Shown here piece by piece: positions 1 to 10,484 of a stretch of DNA of 57,574 bases. Position 1 is the stretch's first letter. Each line of letters starts with the position of its first letter. The position numbers and the translations under genes were made by a program. Source of the stretch: Isotricha intestinalis (taxonomy: Eukaryota; Ciliophora; Litostomatea; Vestibuliferida; Isotrichidae); NCBI GenBank assembly GCA_023807065.1, contig JAJJLU010000388.1, forward strand, positions 1 to 57,574, read 5' to 3'. The notes below the pieces were generated by a model. That model made no database searches. It saw only the letters and a list, made by a program, of their open reading frames with translations, and was not told where the DNA came from.

Positions 1-46
1 CCCAATCCCCAATCCCCAATCCCCAATCCCCAATCCCCAATCCCCA
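1..46. repeat. Telomere, (CCCCAAT)n
   Basis: The window opens with a partial unit followed by five complete CCCCAAT units and a last CCCCA that runs into unique A+T-rich sequence. The C-rich strand reads 5' to 3' into the window, which is the orientation of a left chromosome end; the G strand would be (GGGGATT)n. C4A2-type repeats are known in ciliates such as Tetrahymena, and the extra T per unit is different. A healed macronuclear end is the simplest reading. Confidence 0.93.
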
Positions 47-348
47 TTTTCAAAATAATATTGATTTAATTTAAATAATTTATTTTATTATTATTAATGA
101 AGGAATAGAAGAATTTAAAAATATCATAAAATAATCGAATTCTTTTTTAAATATTAATCAAAAAATAAAAATAATTTAAGTGTTTTTGAAGTAAATAAAT
201 AAAGTGGTTTATTTTTTTTTAATTATAAAAAGAATAATAATAATTAAATTAATTTATTTTTTGTTAAAAAATCTTGATAAGTGAAAAAATTTTTTTTCAA
301 ATGAAATTTAAATTTTTAATAAAATATAATAAAAAAATATCTTTTTAA
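47..348. other. Subtelomeric spacer
   Basis: About 300 bp of A+T-rich unique DNA between the telomere and the stop codon of the first gene. I see no open frame, no repeat family and no degenerate telomere units. It can be little more than the 3' UTR and end region of the RING gene. Such short subtelomeres are typical of gene-dense ciliate macronuclear chromosomes. Confidence 0.7.
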
Positions 349-1389
349 TTATTTCATAATTTCTTTTTCATCATCATGTAAATCATTTTCACTTTCATTT
401 CTAATTTCATTATGAGGATTATCATTAATATTATTATCATTAATATTATTTATATTATCAGCATCATTAATTGTTTTCTCTTCCTCAGTTTCCAAAATAA
501 GTAAATCATCAATAGGTTTTTTGCAAATAGGACAAGAGCTATTTCTCATTCTTAAAGAATGGGCACAATTATTACAAGTACAAGAATGATTACAAGGTAA
601 AAAAACAGTATTTCTTAATTCAGAACAGCAAATTAAACATTCACCTGAATCTAAAGCACAATTAAATATATCATACATATCAATCCACATTAAATGAGTT
701 CTTAATCTTTGTAATTCACTTTTTATTATATAATGATGAGATTCATTATCTTCTTTTGATATTCTACATAATGTTACAAAAATAATTTCATTCTTATCTT
801 TATATTCTTGAGTGTTTTCATCGAATAAAGGAACCATTTCAATACTTATATCATAATAATATTCATTTCTATTTATTTTATTATTATTATTTTCGTTGTT
901 TTCTAAATTATTGTTTAATTCTGGATTTTCTATTTTATTTGTGTTAAAAAATTCCATGTCAATATAAGCTTGATTTTCAAAAAATGGAAGATTTTCTCCT
1001 TTTGGTAAATTTTTAAATACTATTCCTTTATTTTCAAATTTTTGACTTGGTAAATATGATAATATATGTTGATTTTCATTTGAATTTGGAATTAAATTTT
1101 TTTTTCCTGCTTGATTCTTTTTTACATTGAAATTAATATATAAGTCAAAATCAACTAAGGAATCATAATTAAATTTAATATAATATATAGTATTATTTTG
1201 AGCATCTCTTTCTAAAGATAAAGTTTCTTTTTTTAAATAAATTGGATTTCTTATTGCATATACTTCTTTCATTGATGGAGGATCAACTAATATTGATACG
1301 TCTGAATTATCTTGACCTTGGATTAATTGTTGATTTTGATCTGCTTCTATATTATTGTTTTGAGCCACTGCTCCATTTTGACCACCCAT
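349..1389 (-). CDS. MGRN1/LOG2-type RING E3 ubiquitin ligase
   Basis: 346 aa. The C-terminal RING (about residues 251-292) shows CLIC, then LPCNH, CNNCA and CPIC, the compact RING spacing of the Mahogunin/RNF157/plant LOG2 family, followed by a short hydrophobic stretch (LLIL) as in those proteins. The region before it (about 40-245) corresponds to the family's conserved beta-rich domain, interrupted by an Asn-rich loop near 157-175. The protein begins MGGQNG: Gly2 is a plausible N-myristoylation site, as in LOG2-type proteins, which would place the ligase on membranes. The predicted role is ubiquitin transfer from an E2 to membrane or endosomal targets; the targets are unknown. It is the most telomere-proximal gene, transcribed toward the telomere. 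An acidic Asn/Asp tail closes it. Confidence 0.85.
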   Translation of the reverse strand: MGGQNGAVAQNNNIEADQNQQLIQGQDNSDVSILVDPPSMKEVYAIRNPIYLKKETLSLERDAQNNTIYYIKFNYDSLVDFDLYINFNVKKNQAGKKNLIPNSNENQHILSYLPSQKFENKGIVFKNLPKGENLPFFENQAYIDMEFFNTNKIENPELNNNLENNENNNNKINRNEYYYDISIEMVPLFDENTQEYKDKNEIIFVTLCRISKEDNESHHYIIKSELQRLRTHLMWIDMYDIFNCALDSGECLICCSELRNTVFLPCNHSCTCNNCAHSLRMRNSSCPICKKPIDDLLILETEEEKTINDADNINNINDNNINDNPHNEIRNESENDLHDDEKEIMK

Positions 1390-1526
1390 AAATTTATATT
1401 TATTTTTTTTATTTTTTTACTTTAATTGTTTATTAATAAAATTTTAAGTTTAAAATAATGTTTTTCAATTTTTTTTTAAAATAAAATTGTTGTGTTTATT
1501 CGTTTTATATAATTAGTTTTTCTTTT

Positions 1527-3101
1527 TTATTCTTTTGAAGGCGATTGTTCCATTTGATATTGAGCAAAAGCAGATCTAACAAAAAGTTCTAAATTAGTCC
1601 AAGTACCTAATAAATCATTAATAGTAGGACAAAATTCTTGATCAAATTTATTTAAATTCATAATATATCTCTTATCATAATTCTTAATCATTTTTTTCAA
1701 TTCAAAAATATTCATTTTATTAGCATAACCTAATTGATTACTTAAAGAATCTAATAATCTAGTTTCTTGATAACACATTTTATCAAAAGCATATTTTTTA
1801 TCATTTACTAATTTAATATTATCAATGTTTTTATCATTAGGATCTAATTCAAATTTACTAATATCTTTTGCATTAAAAAGCCTATCTTTCTTTAAATTAA
1901 GTCTTCCTAATTCTTCCATATATTTAACTTTTAAATCTTGCCTTCTTTCAATTAAATATGAATAAGATTTACCTTCCAAATTAATATATTTGAAAAAATC
2001 TTTAATTTGATTTTTAACTAATATATTTTGTTTAATTAATATTTTCCTCCAATTTTGTAAGAATAAATGTAATTCTTCATAAGTTCTAGTAATATTTTCT
2101 TTCATTAAAACTTTAGTATTAAGTAAATGTAAAACTTCAAAATTTTGTTCAGCATCACTTAATGCATTAGTAGCTTCAATAATATGATTATAAAACAATT
2201 TTAAATTCCCATTTAATTTAGTTAAAACAGATTCTTGTAAATTAAAAAATTTCCAAATATTTCTAAAGTATTTTTCATTACCATTATCAAGTGAAATAAT
2301 AGCTTTTCCATCTAAAGTTTTATAATCTTCAACATAATTACTTGGAGTAACACTAGAAAATTCTTTCATTTTAGCTTCGTACTTATTTCTATCTTCATAA
2401 GATAAAAAAGCAACAATAAATTCATTAGCTTTAAAAGATTCATTTTCAATAACATTATTAATAAATAATTCAAGAAATTTCATTCTTTTCATAACAAAAT
2501 CAGTTTCAAATCTTCTAGAAGAAGCATTTTTTTTAGGTAAAGGAGGAATATTAAAACCAGGATAAAATTTAATTAATAATTGTCTTAACCAATCAAAATC
2601 ACTATATCTTCTTTGAACATTCCATCCAAAAGGATCTGTAATAACTTTATACACAATATATTTCCCATATATTAATCCTCCATCCATTTCTGTTGGCTCT
2701 GATATTGTTACTGATATCATATTTCCATTTAATTGTGTTTTTTCTAATTTTCTACAATTTATTACTTTTTCTTGGAATTGTTGCTGAGAGTCTGCCTATA
2801 TATTTTATTATATATATTTTACATTCATTGATTCCATTTTATCTATATTTTCCTTCTTTACTTCTTCTTGGTTTTCATTTTCTTTTATTGAATTTGATGT
2901 GCTTATTTCTTCTTTTACTTCTTTGATAAATTCAGACACTACTTGTTGAAGTTGCTCTAATGTCCATCCGTTTAAATCGTCACCATTTTCCTTTTTATTC
3001 AAACAAAATTCTATAAATTTATTTTGATCGTAATTTTTATCTAATATTTCTCTTTGAAGTAATTCCTGCTTTAATTTCAATTGTTCATCATTTTTTTCCA
3101 T
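1527..3101 (-). CDS. PX-domain sorting nexin (2 exons)
   Basis: Exon 1 is 3101-2823 (93 codons) and exon 2 is 2795-1527, joined by a 27-nt intron at 2822-2796 to give a 515-aa protein; without splicing both halves look like separate genes. The PX domain (about 119-235) has the phosphoinositide-binding RRYSDF box, the PPLPKK loop and the later KRMKFLELF helix. Residues about 240-510 are helical and resemble the BAR-like tail of sorting nexins. Exon 1 carries a short helical module containing WTLEQLQQVV that I recall from sorting nexins of ciliates. Likely role: binding PI3P on endosomes and shaping or sorting cargo. The start is shared with a 133-bp divergent promoter facing NMD3. Confidence 0.88.
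2796..2822 (-). other. 27-nt intron of the sorting nexin gene
   Basis: On the minus strand the intron begins GTAAAATATA and ends AAATATATAG, with a TAATAAAA branch-like stretch just before the end. Removing it joins codon 93 (AAT) to GCA in frame and restores a continuous protein across the PX domain start. Its length is a multiple of three, but retention brings in a TAA five codons later. Confidence 0.88.
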
Positions 3102-3234
3102 CCTTATATAATTGATATATTAAATATATAATAATTGATTTAAAAAAAAAAATTATAAAAAAAAAAATAAACATCATAATTAAAAATCCAAAAATAAAAG
3201 GAAATAAAAAAAAAGTAAGATAATTTAAAAAAAA
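3102..3234. promoter_or_regulatory. Divergent promoter, sorting nexin / NMD3
   Basis: 133 bp separate the two start codons. The stretch is almost pure A+T with poly-A runs directly before the NMD3 ATG. No recognised factor site is visible; the call rests on gene orientation. Confidence 0.5.
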
Positions 3235-4941
3235 ATGGAATTAAAAAGTAAAAATATAGTAGTATACCCTGGTCAAAATTACATAAACGGAGTATCAATA
3301 TTAGATAAAACATCAATGATGACATATTCTAAAATAGTATGTTGTTTATGTTCAGCAGTAATAGATGCAAATCCATCAGGAATATGTGAAGTCTGCGCAA
3401 AAAAGAATATTGATATAGTATCTAATTTACCAAAAGAATTCACATTAATATATTGTAAAAAATGTGATAGATTTAATAGACCTCCTTGGGTAAAAATTGA
3501 AAGAGAATCTCCTGAAATGATGTCTTATTGTTTAAGTAAGTTAAAAAGTTTTAATCATAAAATTAAAATTATTGATTCTTCTTTTATTTATACTGAACCA
3601 CATTCTAAAATTATTAAAATTAAAGTTACTGTTCAAAAAGAAGTCGATAAAAATTTAATTAATCAAAGTTTAATTATTGAATATAAAGAAAATTGGATTT
3701 TATGTAGAGATTGTCAAAAATTACAAACACCACATATATGGTGTGCTAAAGTTCAAATAAGACAAAAAGTTCCTCATAAGAAAACTTTTATGTATTTAGA
3801 ACAATATATTTTAAAAAATAAAATGCAAGAAAAAGCAATGAATATTCAAGAAGTTAATGAAGGAGTTGATTTTTATTTTGGTGTTAAAAGAGATGCTGAA
3901 GTATTTACTGATTTTATTTCTAGTGTAGTTCCTAGTAAAATCACTTTAAGTAAGAAATATGTTTCTTTATCAACTACTACTTTTACTTTTTTAGTTGATA
4001 TTGCAAATGTTTCTAAATATGATATTATTAAAATAGATTATAATTCTAGTAAATTATTAGGAGGATTTGGTCCTTTAATTATTTGTACTAGATTAAGTTC
4101 AAAAAGTCATTTTGTTGATTTGATAAGTTTTAAAGAAATTGATTTTGATAGTAATACTTATTTTAGATATAATTTTACTAATTTTTGTGATAGTTTGAAA
4201 ATAACTGAATTTCTTATTTTAGATGTTAATGAAGAAATTGATTATAGTAAAAAATATAAAAGTAATATGAATTTAAATAATAATAATAAAGATAATAATC
4301 AACATAAGAAGAAGAAAAGGAATAAAAGAGGGAAAAAAAATGAAAGTGATAGTGATGATGATAATAAAAATAATAATAATGAAGAGAATAAAAATGAAGA
4401 TGAATCATCATATGGAGGAAGTAGTATAATGAGTAAATCTACAAATTATCAAAAAAATGGAATAATTGAAAGAATAGAATTTAATGAGAAAGAAAAAGAA
4501 AGAATTGAAAGACTTCATTCAATAAGAATTAAAATAATAAGTAATGAAAATAAAGAAAAAAATAATGATGCTGAAATTATAGAAATAACAAGTTTTTTAG
4601 GTGATAAAATTAATGTTGGTGAAATTTGGTTAGGTTATGATTTAGAAAGAATAAATTTAACTGCTGAAAATTCTGAATTTTATGATTCTTATAAAGATAA
4701 ATTAAGTAGAGTTATTTTATGTAGAAAAAAACCAGAGTTGGAAAAAGGAAAAAAATTAAAGTTAAAACAATTAGATATGGAAAGAGAAATTATTAAACCT
4801 AAAGGAAAAAAAAATGAAGAAGAAAATAATAAAGAAATGGAAGATTTTCTTGAAGAAATTTATGAAGATAATGATTTAAGAGAAAATGTTGAAATTGAAA
4901 ATGAAAATGAAAAAAAAAATGAAGAAAATAAAGACAATTAA
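3235..4941 (+). CDS. NMD3: 60S ribosomal export protein NMD3
   Basis: 568 aa. NMD3 is the adaptor that binds pre-60S subunits and links them to the exportin CRM1 for nuclear export. The N-terminal zinc region is clear: CCLC near 36-39, CEVC at 51-54, CKKC at 74-77, then the NMD3 signature NRPPWVKI. A second Cys pair (CRDCQKLQTPHIWC) follows near residue 162, then the conserved KVQIRQKV and the long beta-rich central domain. The C-terminal third has a low-complexity Asn/Asp/Lys insertion (about 345-400) and a highly acidic tail where a nuclear export signal would be expected. Length is similar to the yeast and human proteins. It is single-exon. Confidence 0.96.
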   Translation: MELKSKNIVVYPGQNYINGVSILDKTSMMTYSKIVCCLCSAVIDANPSGICEVCAKKNIDIVSNLPKEFTLIYCKKCDRFNRPPWVKIERESPEMMSYCLSKLKSFNHKIKIIDSSFIYTEPHSKIIKIKVTVQKEVDKNLINQSLIIEYKENWILCRDCQKLQTPHIWCAKVQIRQKVPHKKTFMYLEQYILKNKMQEKAMNIQEVNEGVDFYFGVKRDAEVFTDFISSVVPSKITLSKKYVSLSTTTFTFLVDIANVSKYDIIKIDYNSSKLLGGFGPLIICTRLSSKSHFVDLISFKEIDFDSNTYFRYNFTNFCDSLKITEFLILDVNEEIDYSKKYKSNMNLNNNNKDNNQHKKKKRNKRGKKNESDSDDDNKNNNNEENKNEDESSYGGSSIMSKSTNYQKNGIIERIEFNEKEKERIERLHSIRIKIISNENKEKNNDAEIIEITSFLGDKINVGEIWLGYDLERINLTAENSEFYDSYKDKLSRVILCRKKPELEKGKKLKLKQLDMEREIIKPKGKKNEEENNKEMEDFLEEIYEDNDLRENVEIENENEKKNEENKDN

Positions 4942-5038
4942 ATTATAACTTTTTAATTTTAATAAAAAATGATTATTTATATATAAAAAAAACTTATTTT
5001 AAAATATGAAAGTATTATTTTAAATATTTTGTTTATAA

Positions 5039-6340
5039 ATGTATCAAAAAAATAAATTAAAAATGACTTCTTTCAGTCAACCAAAAAATAATACAGGAAG
5101 TCTATTAATCATAACTTCAAAAAATGGATTAAATTCAACAAAAAATTTAAGTCTTGAAGAAGAATCAAATAATAATTTAAAAGTACACAATACAATAAGT
5201 AACCTAATTGATGTTATTAATGAGAATAATTTAAATTTTTTTTATCAAGATAATACTTCAAGTTTTAAATATAATATTGATCAATTAAATTTAAAATTTT
5301 ATTTAGAAACGGAAAAAATATTATCATCAACAGAAAAAACATATCATAATGAAAATAAATTATTTTTAATATTATTTAAGCAAATTAATTTATATATTAG
5401 AGAAATTGAAAGATTAAATACTGTTTTAATTGATCAAGCAAAAGAACCAAATTTATTAAAGAAAAAAATGGTTATAATATCTCAAAAAAAAAGTGATTTA
5501 GAAACAAAAGAAATGTTAATTCAAACCTTAAAAACCACGATAAAATCCTTAGAAAAAAAATTATCAAAATTAATTTTTTCTGAAAATAATTTAAAAGAAG
5601 AGAATGAGAAATTAAAAAAAGAAATAAAACATTATAAAGAATTATATGAAAATTATTCAATAGGATTATCTTCAATAAGTAATTCCACAACAATTCAAAA
5701 TAAAAGAAAAAGAACATTTTCAGATTTTAATCAAAGTAATTTAAATAATGCAACAATGAGAATAAATAAAACATTAAAAAATGATTTTACTGTATTTAAT
5801 AAATCAACTCAAAAGAAATCAATATCAAAATTAAAAATTATAAAAGCAGTTAAAAGCAAAGTATCCAATTCTTCAAATAAAAAAAATTATAGTAATATAT
5901 CAAATAGTAATACAACAAGTATAACAAATAATATTAATAGTAATAGTGGAAGTAATAGAAGTTCAAATTTAGTTGATGAAAATGGAAATGTAAAAAATCA
6001 AAAAATCAGTATTAATATTACTAAAATAAAAAAAAATAATTCTAATTCTTTTAATTCTCATCATTTTCATAGTAATAGTAATAATTTACCTTCTTCTCAT
6101 CATGATAATGTTAGTTTTTCTGTTTTAAATAATAGAAATGTTATAATAAATAAAGAAATAGAAGATCTTGAACAAATTCAAGATTTATTAAATGATGTTA
6201 AAGATTATTTTTTGGAAAAATGTAATAATGAAATTGATTTTGTTACTTTATTAAATGATAATAATAATAATCCACATATTAGTTTTGAAAATAACTTTGA
6301 AAATTCTAGTTCTTCTGGTAAAGAAAAAAATATGAATTAA
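5039..6340 (+). CDS. Unknown Ser/Asn-rich coiled-coil protein
   Basis: 433 aa, not recognised. Residues about 95-205 form a coiled coil with heptad-like Leu/Ile spacing; residues about 210-355 are a basic, Ser/Asn-rich low-complexity linker; a short helical segment (about 375-400) precedes an Asn-rich acidic tail. A second ATG eight codons downstream (5063, AAAAATGAC) has a better A-rich context and may be the true start. It lies 97 bp after NMD3 on the same strand and converges with the next gene. A structural or cytoskeletal role is possible but unsupported. Confidence 0.7.
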   Translation: MYQKNKLKMTSFSQPKNNTGSLLIITSKNGLNSTKNLSLEEESNNNLKVHNTISNLIDVINENNLNFFYQDNTSSFKYNIDQLNLKFYLETEKILSSTEKTYHNENKLFLILFKQINLYIREIERLNTVLIDQAKEPNLLKKKMVIISQKKSDLETKEMLIQTLKTTIKSLEKKLSKLIFSENNLKEENEKLKKEIKHYKELYENYSIGLSSISNSTTIQNKRKRTFSDFNQSNLNNATMRINKTLKNDFTVFNKSTQKKSISKLKIIKAVKSKVSNSSNKKNYSNISNSNTTSITNNINSNSGSNRSSNLVDENGNVKNQKISINITKIKKNNSNSFNSHHFHSNSNNLPSSHHDNVSFSVLNNRNVIINKEIEDLEQIQDLLNDVKDYFLEKCNNEIDFVTLLNDNNNNPHISFENNFENSSSSGKEKNMN

Positions 6341-6654
6341 TAATATAAAGAAAAATAAAATGGAATAATTGGTATTATGTTATTCCTTCTCAATTGTAAA
6401 TTATAATTTTTAGTATATTTCCTTGAGTTAAAGAAATATATTAATTTTATTAATGTGTATAGGAAGGTTTCTTTATATTCCAATAAATTTGTATTTATAA
6501 ATATTTATACATCTTAAATATTTTTTTCATAATTTTAATTTTTTAAAAAAAAATAATAATTCATTTTATTAATATAATTACCTTTCATATTATATATAAA
6601 ATTATTGCTCAAAAAAAATTAAATGTGATTATTCTTAAATAACTAATATATTGT
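6341..6654. other. Convergent intergenic region
   Basis: 314 bp between the stop codons of two converging coiled-coil genes. It is A+T-rich and holds no open frame, tRNA or clear hairpin; it must contain both 3' UTRs. Confidence 0.6.
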
Positions 6655-7545
6655 TTAAAAAATATCATCAATTTCAACTTCTTTTCCATTATTTAAATCT
6701 TCAACAGCTTGAATATATAAATTATATATATCATTTTCTTCTTTTTGTATATTATTAGCAAAAGCTTCTTTTTCTTTTTCATAATTATCAGTAATTTTTT
6801 TTACAATTTCTTCTTTTTCATTTAATTGATTAATTAATTGGCTATATTGATTTTTCAATAAAGCAAGTTGACCATTTAATTCATCTTCTTTATCAATAAT
6901 AATTTTATTTTCTAAAATTAATTTATCATTCAATTCTCTCATTGGTCTTAATTTATATTCAAAATGATCTCTAATATCATATTTTTGTTTTTCTAATTCA
7001 TTTTCTTCTTTTAATAAATTATTTATTTTTTCTTTCATTACAATAATATCATTAATTGAACTTGAAACTTTTTCATTTTTAATTGTTTGATTATTTATTT
7101 TTTTTTTATTATTTGGACTTTTAGAACTTGATAAATTATGATTATTTAACATTTTCTTTTTTACTTTTAAAGTATGATTAAAATTTTGTGAATGAAAACT
7201 TTTTGATAATTTATTATTTATTGAACCACTAACAGTTGATTCAGGATTTGAGTCTTTATGATTATAAGTATCATTAAAATTCTTATATTTTGAATTTGAA
7301 TTATTTTTTTTTAAAGGCGTTTGATTTAATTTATTATTATCTTGTATAATTTCTTTGATATTTAAATCTTTGTTTTGAATATTTAAAGATTTATTTTTCT
7401 TGTGCTTTCCCTTAAATAGATTTTGTTCTTTTTGATTAATTAATTTTATTTTATAATATGATATAAATCTTTCTTCTTCTCCTTCTGTTCCATCTTCATA
7501 AAAATTATGAGTATATATTTTTAATTTGCATTGACCTTTTTTCAT
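6655..7545 (-). CDS. Unknown basic coiled-coil protein
   Basis: 296 aa, not recognised. The first about 35 residues look folded (KCxLxIYTHNF, followed by an acidic EGEEE), then a long basic Asn/Ser/Lys-rich linker (about 45-165), then a coiled coil (about 170-290) ending in an acidic EVEIDDIF. It is divergent from the GH31 gene with 67 bp between starts. This architecture is common in ciliate basal-body and cortical proteins, but nothing here proves it. Confidence 0.68.
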   Translation of the reverse strand: MKKGQCKLKIYTHNFYEDGTEGEEERFISYYKIKLINQKEQNLFKGKHKKNKSLNIQNKDLNIKEIIQDNNKLNQTPLKKNNSNSKYKNFNDTYNHKDSNPESTVSGSINNKLSKSFHSQNFNHTLKVKKKMLNNHNLSSSKSPNNKKKINNQTIKNEKVSSSINDIIVMKEKINNLLKEENELEKQKYDIRDHFEYKLRPMRELNDKLILENKIIIDKEDELNGQLALLKNQYSQLINQLNEKEEIVKKITDNYEKEKEAFANNIQKEENDIYNLYIQAVEDLNNGKEVEIDDIF

Positions 7546-7612
7546 TTTTACTTATTTATTTTTATTCTTAAATTATTATTCTAATTATATTATTCTATTA
7601 TCAATTTTTAAG

Positions 7613-10399
7613 ATGAGATTAATTATTCTAATACTTTTTTCTTTTGTATTATCTAAAAATGATTATTTTTTAACCGAAGGAAAATATTTAGATTCAACAA
7701 GAACAAAATTTGAAGGAATTCTTGAATTTAAAAATCCTACATTCAATGCAAAAGATTATAACATTGAATTCCAAAATAAATCATCTTTAACTCCAATAAA
7801 AAAACTAAAAATTAATTTAGATCTTGAATGTAATGAAGTAATTCATTTAAAAATAACAGATAAAGAAAAAGAAAGATGGGAACCCTCAAATTATACAATA
7901 TCATCAGAATATAAAGAAAAAGTAAAAAAATGTAAATCATCAATATCATTGAAATCTAATGGTATATATATAAATGAAAACAAGTCAGAACCATTTTCTT
8001 TTAAAATAATAAAAAATAAAGAAACAATATTATCGTCTGAAAAAGGAAATTTCTTATATTCTGAGTATTTTTTAACATTAGGATTTTATTTGACATCAAA
8101 TAATATATATGGATTTGGAGAAAGATACCATAATTTATCATTAGGAGATGGTATATTTACAACAAATCCAAATGACACAGGAGGAATATATGAAGATGAT
8201 GGAACTGGAGGATATAATTTAATGGGACATCAACCCTTAGGTTTTCATAAAACTTTAAATGGTAAATTTTTAGGTATATTATTTAATAATATTAATGTTC
8301 AAGATTTATATATTAATTCTACTATAATTAAAAATAAAACTTATTTTGAACATAGAACTATTGGAGGAATTATTGAATATTATTTTGTTTATGGAAATAC
8401 TCCTGATGAAGTTATTATTAAATTACATGAAATTATTGGAAGACCTATTGTTCCTCCTTTTTGGAGTTTAGGTTATCATCAGTGTAGATGGGGTTATTAT
8501 AATGAATTTGATTTTGAATATGTCACAAAACAATTTAAAAAATATAAAATACCAGTTGATACTTTTTGGATGGATTTAGATTTAATGGAAAATAATAGAA
8601 TTTTTTCTATTGATAAAAATAAATTTCTTAATTTTGATAAAATATTAGAAAGGTTACATAAAGAACATTTCCATTTTGTTCCTTTAATTGATTTAGGATT
8701 TCCAATTAATTATGGTGATCCTTATTATAATTTAGGAACTAGAAAAAATGCTTTTATAATGTCAAATTATACTAAAAATGAATTAATAGGAATTGTATGG
8801 CCAGGAAACGCATGTTTCCCAGATTTTTTTATTGATGAAGCAATAGAAGTTTGGGATTATGCAATGAATTTATATTATCAAGATGTAAAATATGATGGAA
8901 TTTGGATTGATATGAATGAACCAGCTCAATTAATTGCTTATGAAAATAATAGAGCAGAATTATTAGATTATGAGAACACATCTAATTTTTATGATCCTAT
9001 GTTTAATGAATATGAATATATTCCTTATATTCCTGGTTTTAAAGGTTATTTTAATGAAGATACTTCAATTATTGAATATTGTGATAGATGTGATATTAGA
9101 TCTCATACAATTAGTGAAAATGCTTATTCTCATTTGATTACTGAAAATAAATTTTTAACTACTTATAATATGAAACCTCTTATTGGTTTATTACAAGGAA
9201 AATATACTAACGAAGGTTTAAAAAAATTAAAAAAAAGACCTTTTGTAATATCAAGAGAAACAGTAATTGGAAGTAATAAATATATTTTTCACTGGTTAGG
9301 TGATAATCATTCTAATTTTAAAGATATGAGACAATCACTAAATGGTATATTTAATTTCCAAATATTTGGAATTCCAATGACAGGAGATGATATATGTGGT
9401 TTTTTTTTTGATGCAAATGATGAATTATGTTCAAGATGGTTTTCTTTAGGTTCTTTATATCCTTTTAGTAGAAATCATAAAATATTAGAAGCAATTCAAC
9501 AAGAACCTTTTGCTTTTTATGAAAGAAATGAATCTGAAAATAAAACTTTGAATATGGCAATTTATGCTCTAAGAATAAGATATTCATTGTTAAGATTTTT
9601 TTATACTGAAATATTTAAAATATCTATTGGGAAAAGTGGAAGCTTTTTTAAACCTGTTTTTTTTAATTATCCTCATGATAATACTTTATATGAAAATATT
9701 GATTTGAGTTTAATGTTAGGGAAAACTTTTATTTTCTTTCCAATTTTTTCTGAAAATATTGATGATTTACTTGGTTATTTTCCTAATGATGATTGGAATG
9801 ATATAGAAGGAAAGATTATATTAAATAAAAAATTAGAAGATAATAAAGGAAAATATATAAATTTAAATGCAGATTTTCTTGCTCATAATTTGTACATTAG
9901 AGGAGGAGAAATTTTTCCTCGACAGGAAACTTTTGTGGAACCTATTAAAAATACTCATGATTTAAGAAATAGAAGATTAGAAATTATTGTAAATCCTGAT
10001 AGTATAACTCATCAAGCTAAAGGAGATTTAATTTTTGATAATGATGATGATATTGACCCTATTAAATCTAAAGATTATTATTATATTAGAATTAATTTCA
10101 TTAATAATCATTTGATATTTAAAATTATAAATGAAATGAAAAGTAAATATAATTATAGAGATGATTTGTTGTCTTACATCAAATTTTATAGATTAAATTA
10201 TTTAAAAAATTATGAATCTTTGTATCTTACTATATTAACTTATAATGAAAAATTTTATATTCAACTTCAAAATCTCGGAGATTCGAAATTTATTGCTAAT
10301 TTAACTCAATATAATATTTCAGTATTTAATGTAAGATATAGTAAAATTGAATGTAATAATAGTGAAAATAATAAAATATTTAACGATTCATTAAATTAA
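7613..10399 (+). CDS. Glycoside hydrolase family 31 alpha-glucosidase
   Basis: 928 aa, close in size to lysosomal acid alpha-glucosidase. A hydrophobic leader (RLIILILFSFVLS) is a signal peptide, so the enzyme enters the secretory or digestive-vacuole route. Residues about 85-270 are the mutarotase-like N-domain (GFGERYHNL, then the loop GGYNLMGHQP). The GH31 barrel follows with WSLGYHQCRWGYY, the nucleophile motif WIDMNEP (Asp433) and the acid/base motif HWLGDN (Asp564), then GIPMTGDDICGF. All key residues are present, so it should release glucose from the non-reducing ends of maltose, maltodextrin or starch by the retaining mechanism. The C-terminal beta domains are complete. It pairs in tandem with the next secretory gene 85 bp downstream. 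Confidence 0.95.
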   Translation: MRLIILILFSFVLSKNDYFLTEGKYLDSTRTKFEGILEFKNPTFNAKDYNIEFQNKSSLTPIKKLKINLDLECNEVIHLKITDKEKERWEPSNYTISSEYKEKVKKCKSSISLKSNGIYINENKSEPFSFKIIKNKETILSSEKGNFLYSEYFLTLGFYLTSNNIYGFGERYHNLSLGDGIFTTNPNDTGGIYEDDGTGGYNLMGHQPLGFHKTLNGKFLGILFNNINVQDLYINSTIIKNKTYFEHRTIGGIIEYYFVYGNTPDEVIIKLHEIIGRPIVPPFWSLGYHQCRWGYYNEFDFEYVTKQFKKYKIPVDTFWMDLDLMENNRIFSIDKNKFLNFDKILERLHKEHFHFVPLIDLGFPINYGDPYYNLGTRKNAFIMSNYTKNELIGIVWPGNACFPDFFIDEAIEVWDYAMNLYYQDVKYDGIWIDMNEPAQLIAYENNRAELLDYENTSNFYDPMFNEYEYIPYIPGFKGYFNEDTSIIEYCDRCDIRSHTISENAYSHLITENKFLTTYNMKPLIGLLQGKYTNEGLKKLKKRPFVISRETVIGSNKYIFHWLGDNHSNFKDMRQSLNGIFNFQIFGIPMTGDDICGFFFDANDELCSRWFSLGSLYPFSRNHKILEAIQQEPFAFYERNESENKTLNMAIYALRIRYSLLRFFYTEIFKISIGKSGSFFKPVFFNYPHDNTLYENIDLSLMLGKTFIFFPIFSENIDDLLGYFPNDDWNDIEGKIILNKKLEDNKGKYINLNADFLAHNLYIRGGEIFPRQETFVEPIKNTHDLRNRRLEIIVNPDSITHQAKGDLIFDNDDDIDPIKSKDYYYIRINFINNHLIFKIINEMKSKYNYRDDLLSYIKFYRLNYLKNYESLYLTILTYNEKFYIQLQNLGDSKFIANLTQYNISVFNVRYSKIECNNSENNKIFNDSLN

Positions 10400-10484
10400 T
10401 ACATTTATTTGAATATAAACTGTTTAAATAAATTTCAAGATTTTTAATTTTTTTTATTTTAAATTATAATAAAAAAATCCAAAT

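Noticed and set aside
2823..3101. A separate 97-aa gene upstream of the sorting nexin
   Set aside because: It is exon 1 of the sorting nexin; removal of a 27-nt GT-AG intron makes one continuous protein.
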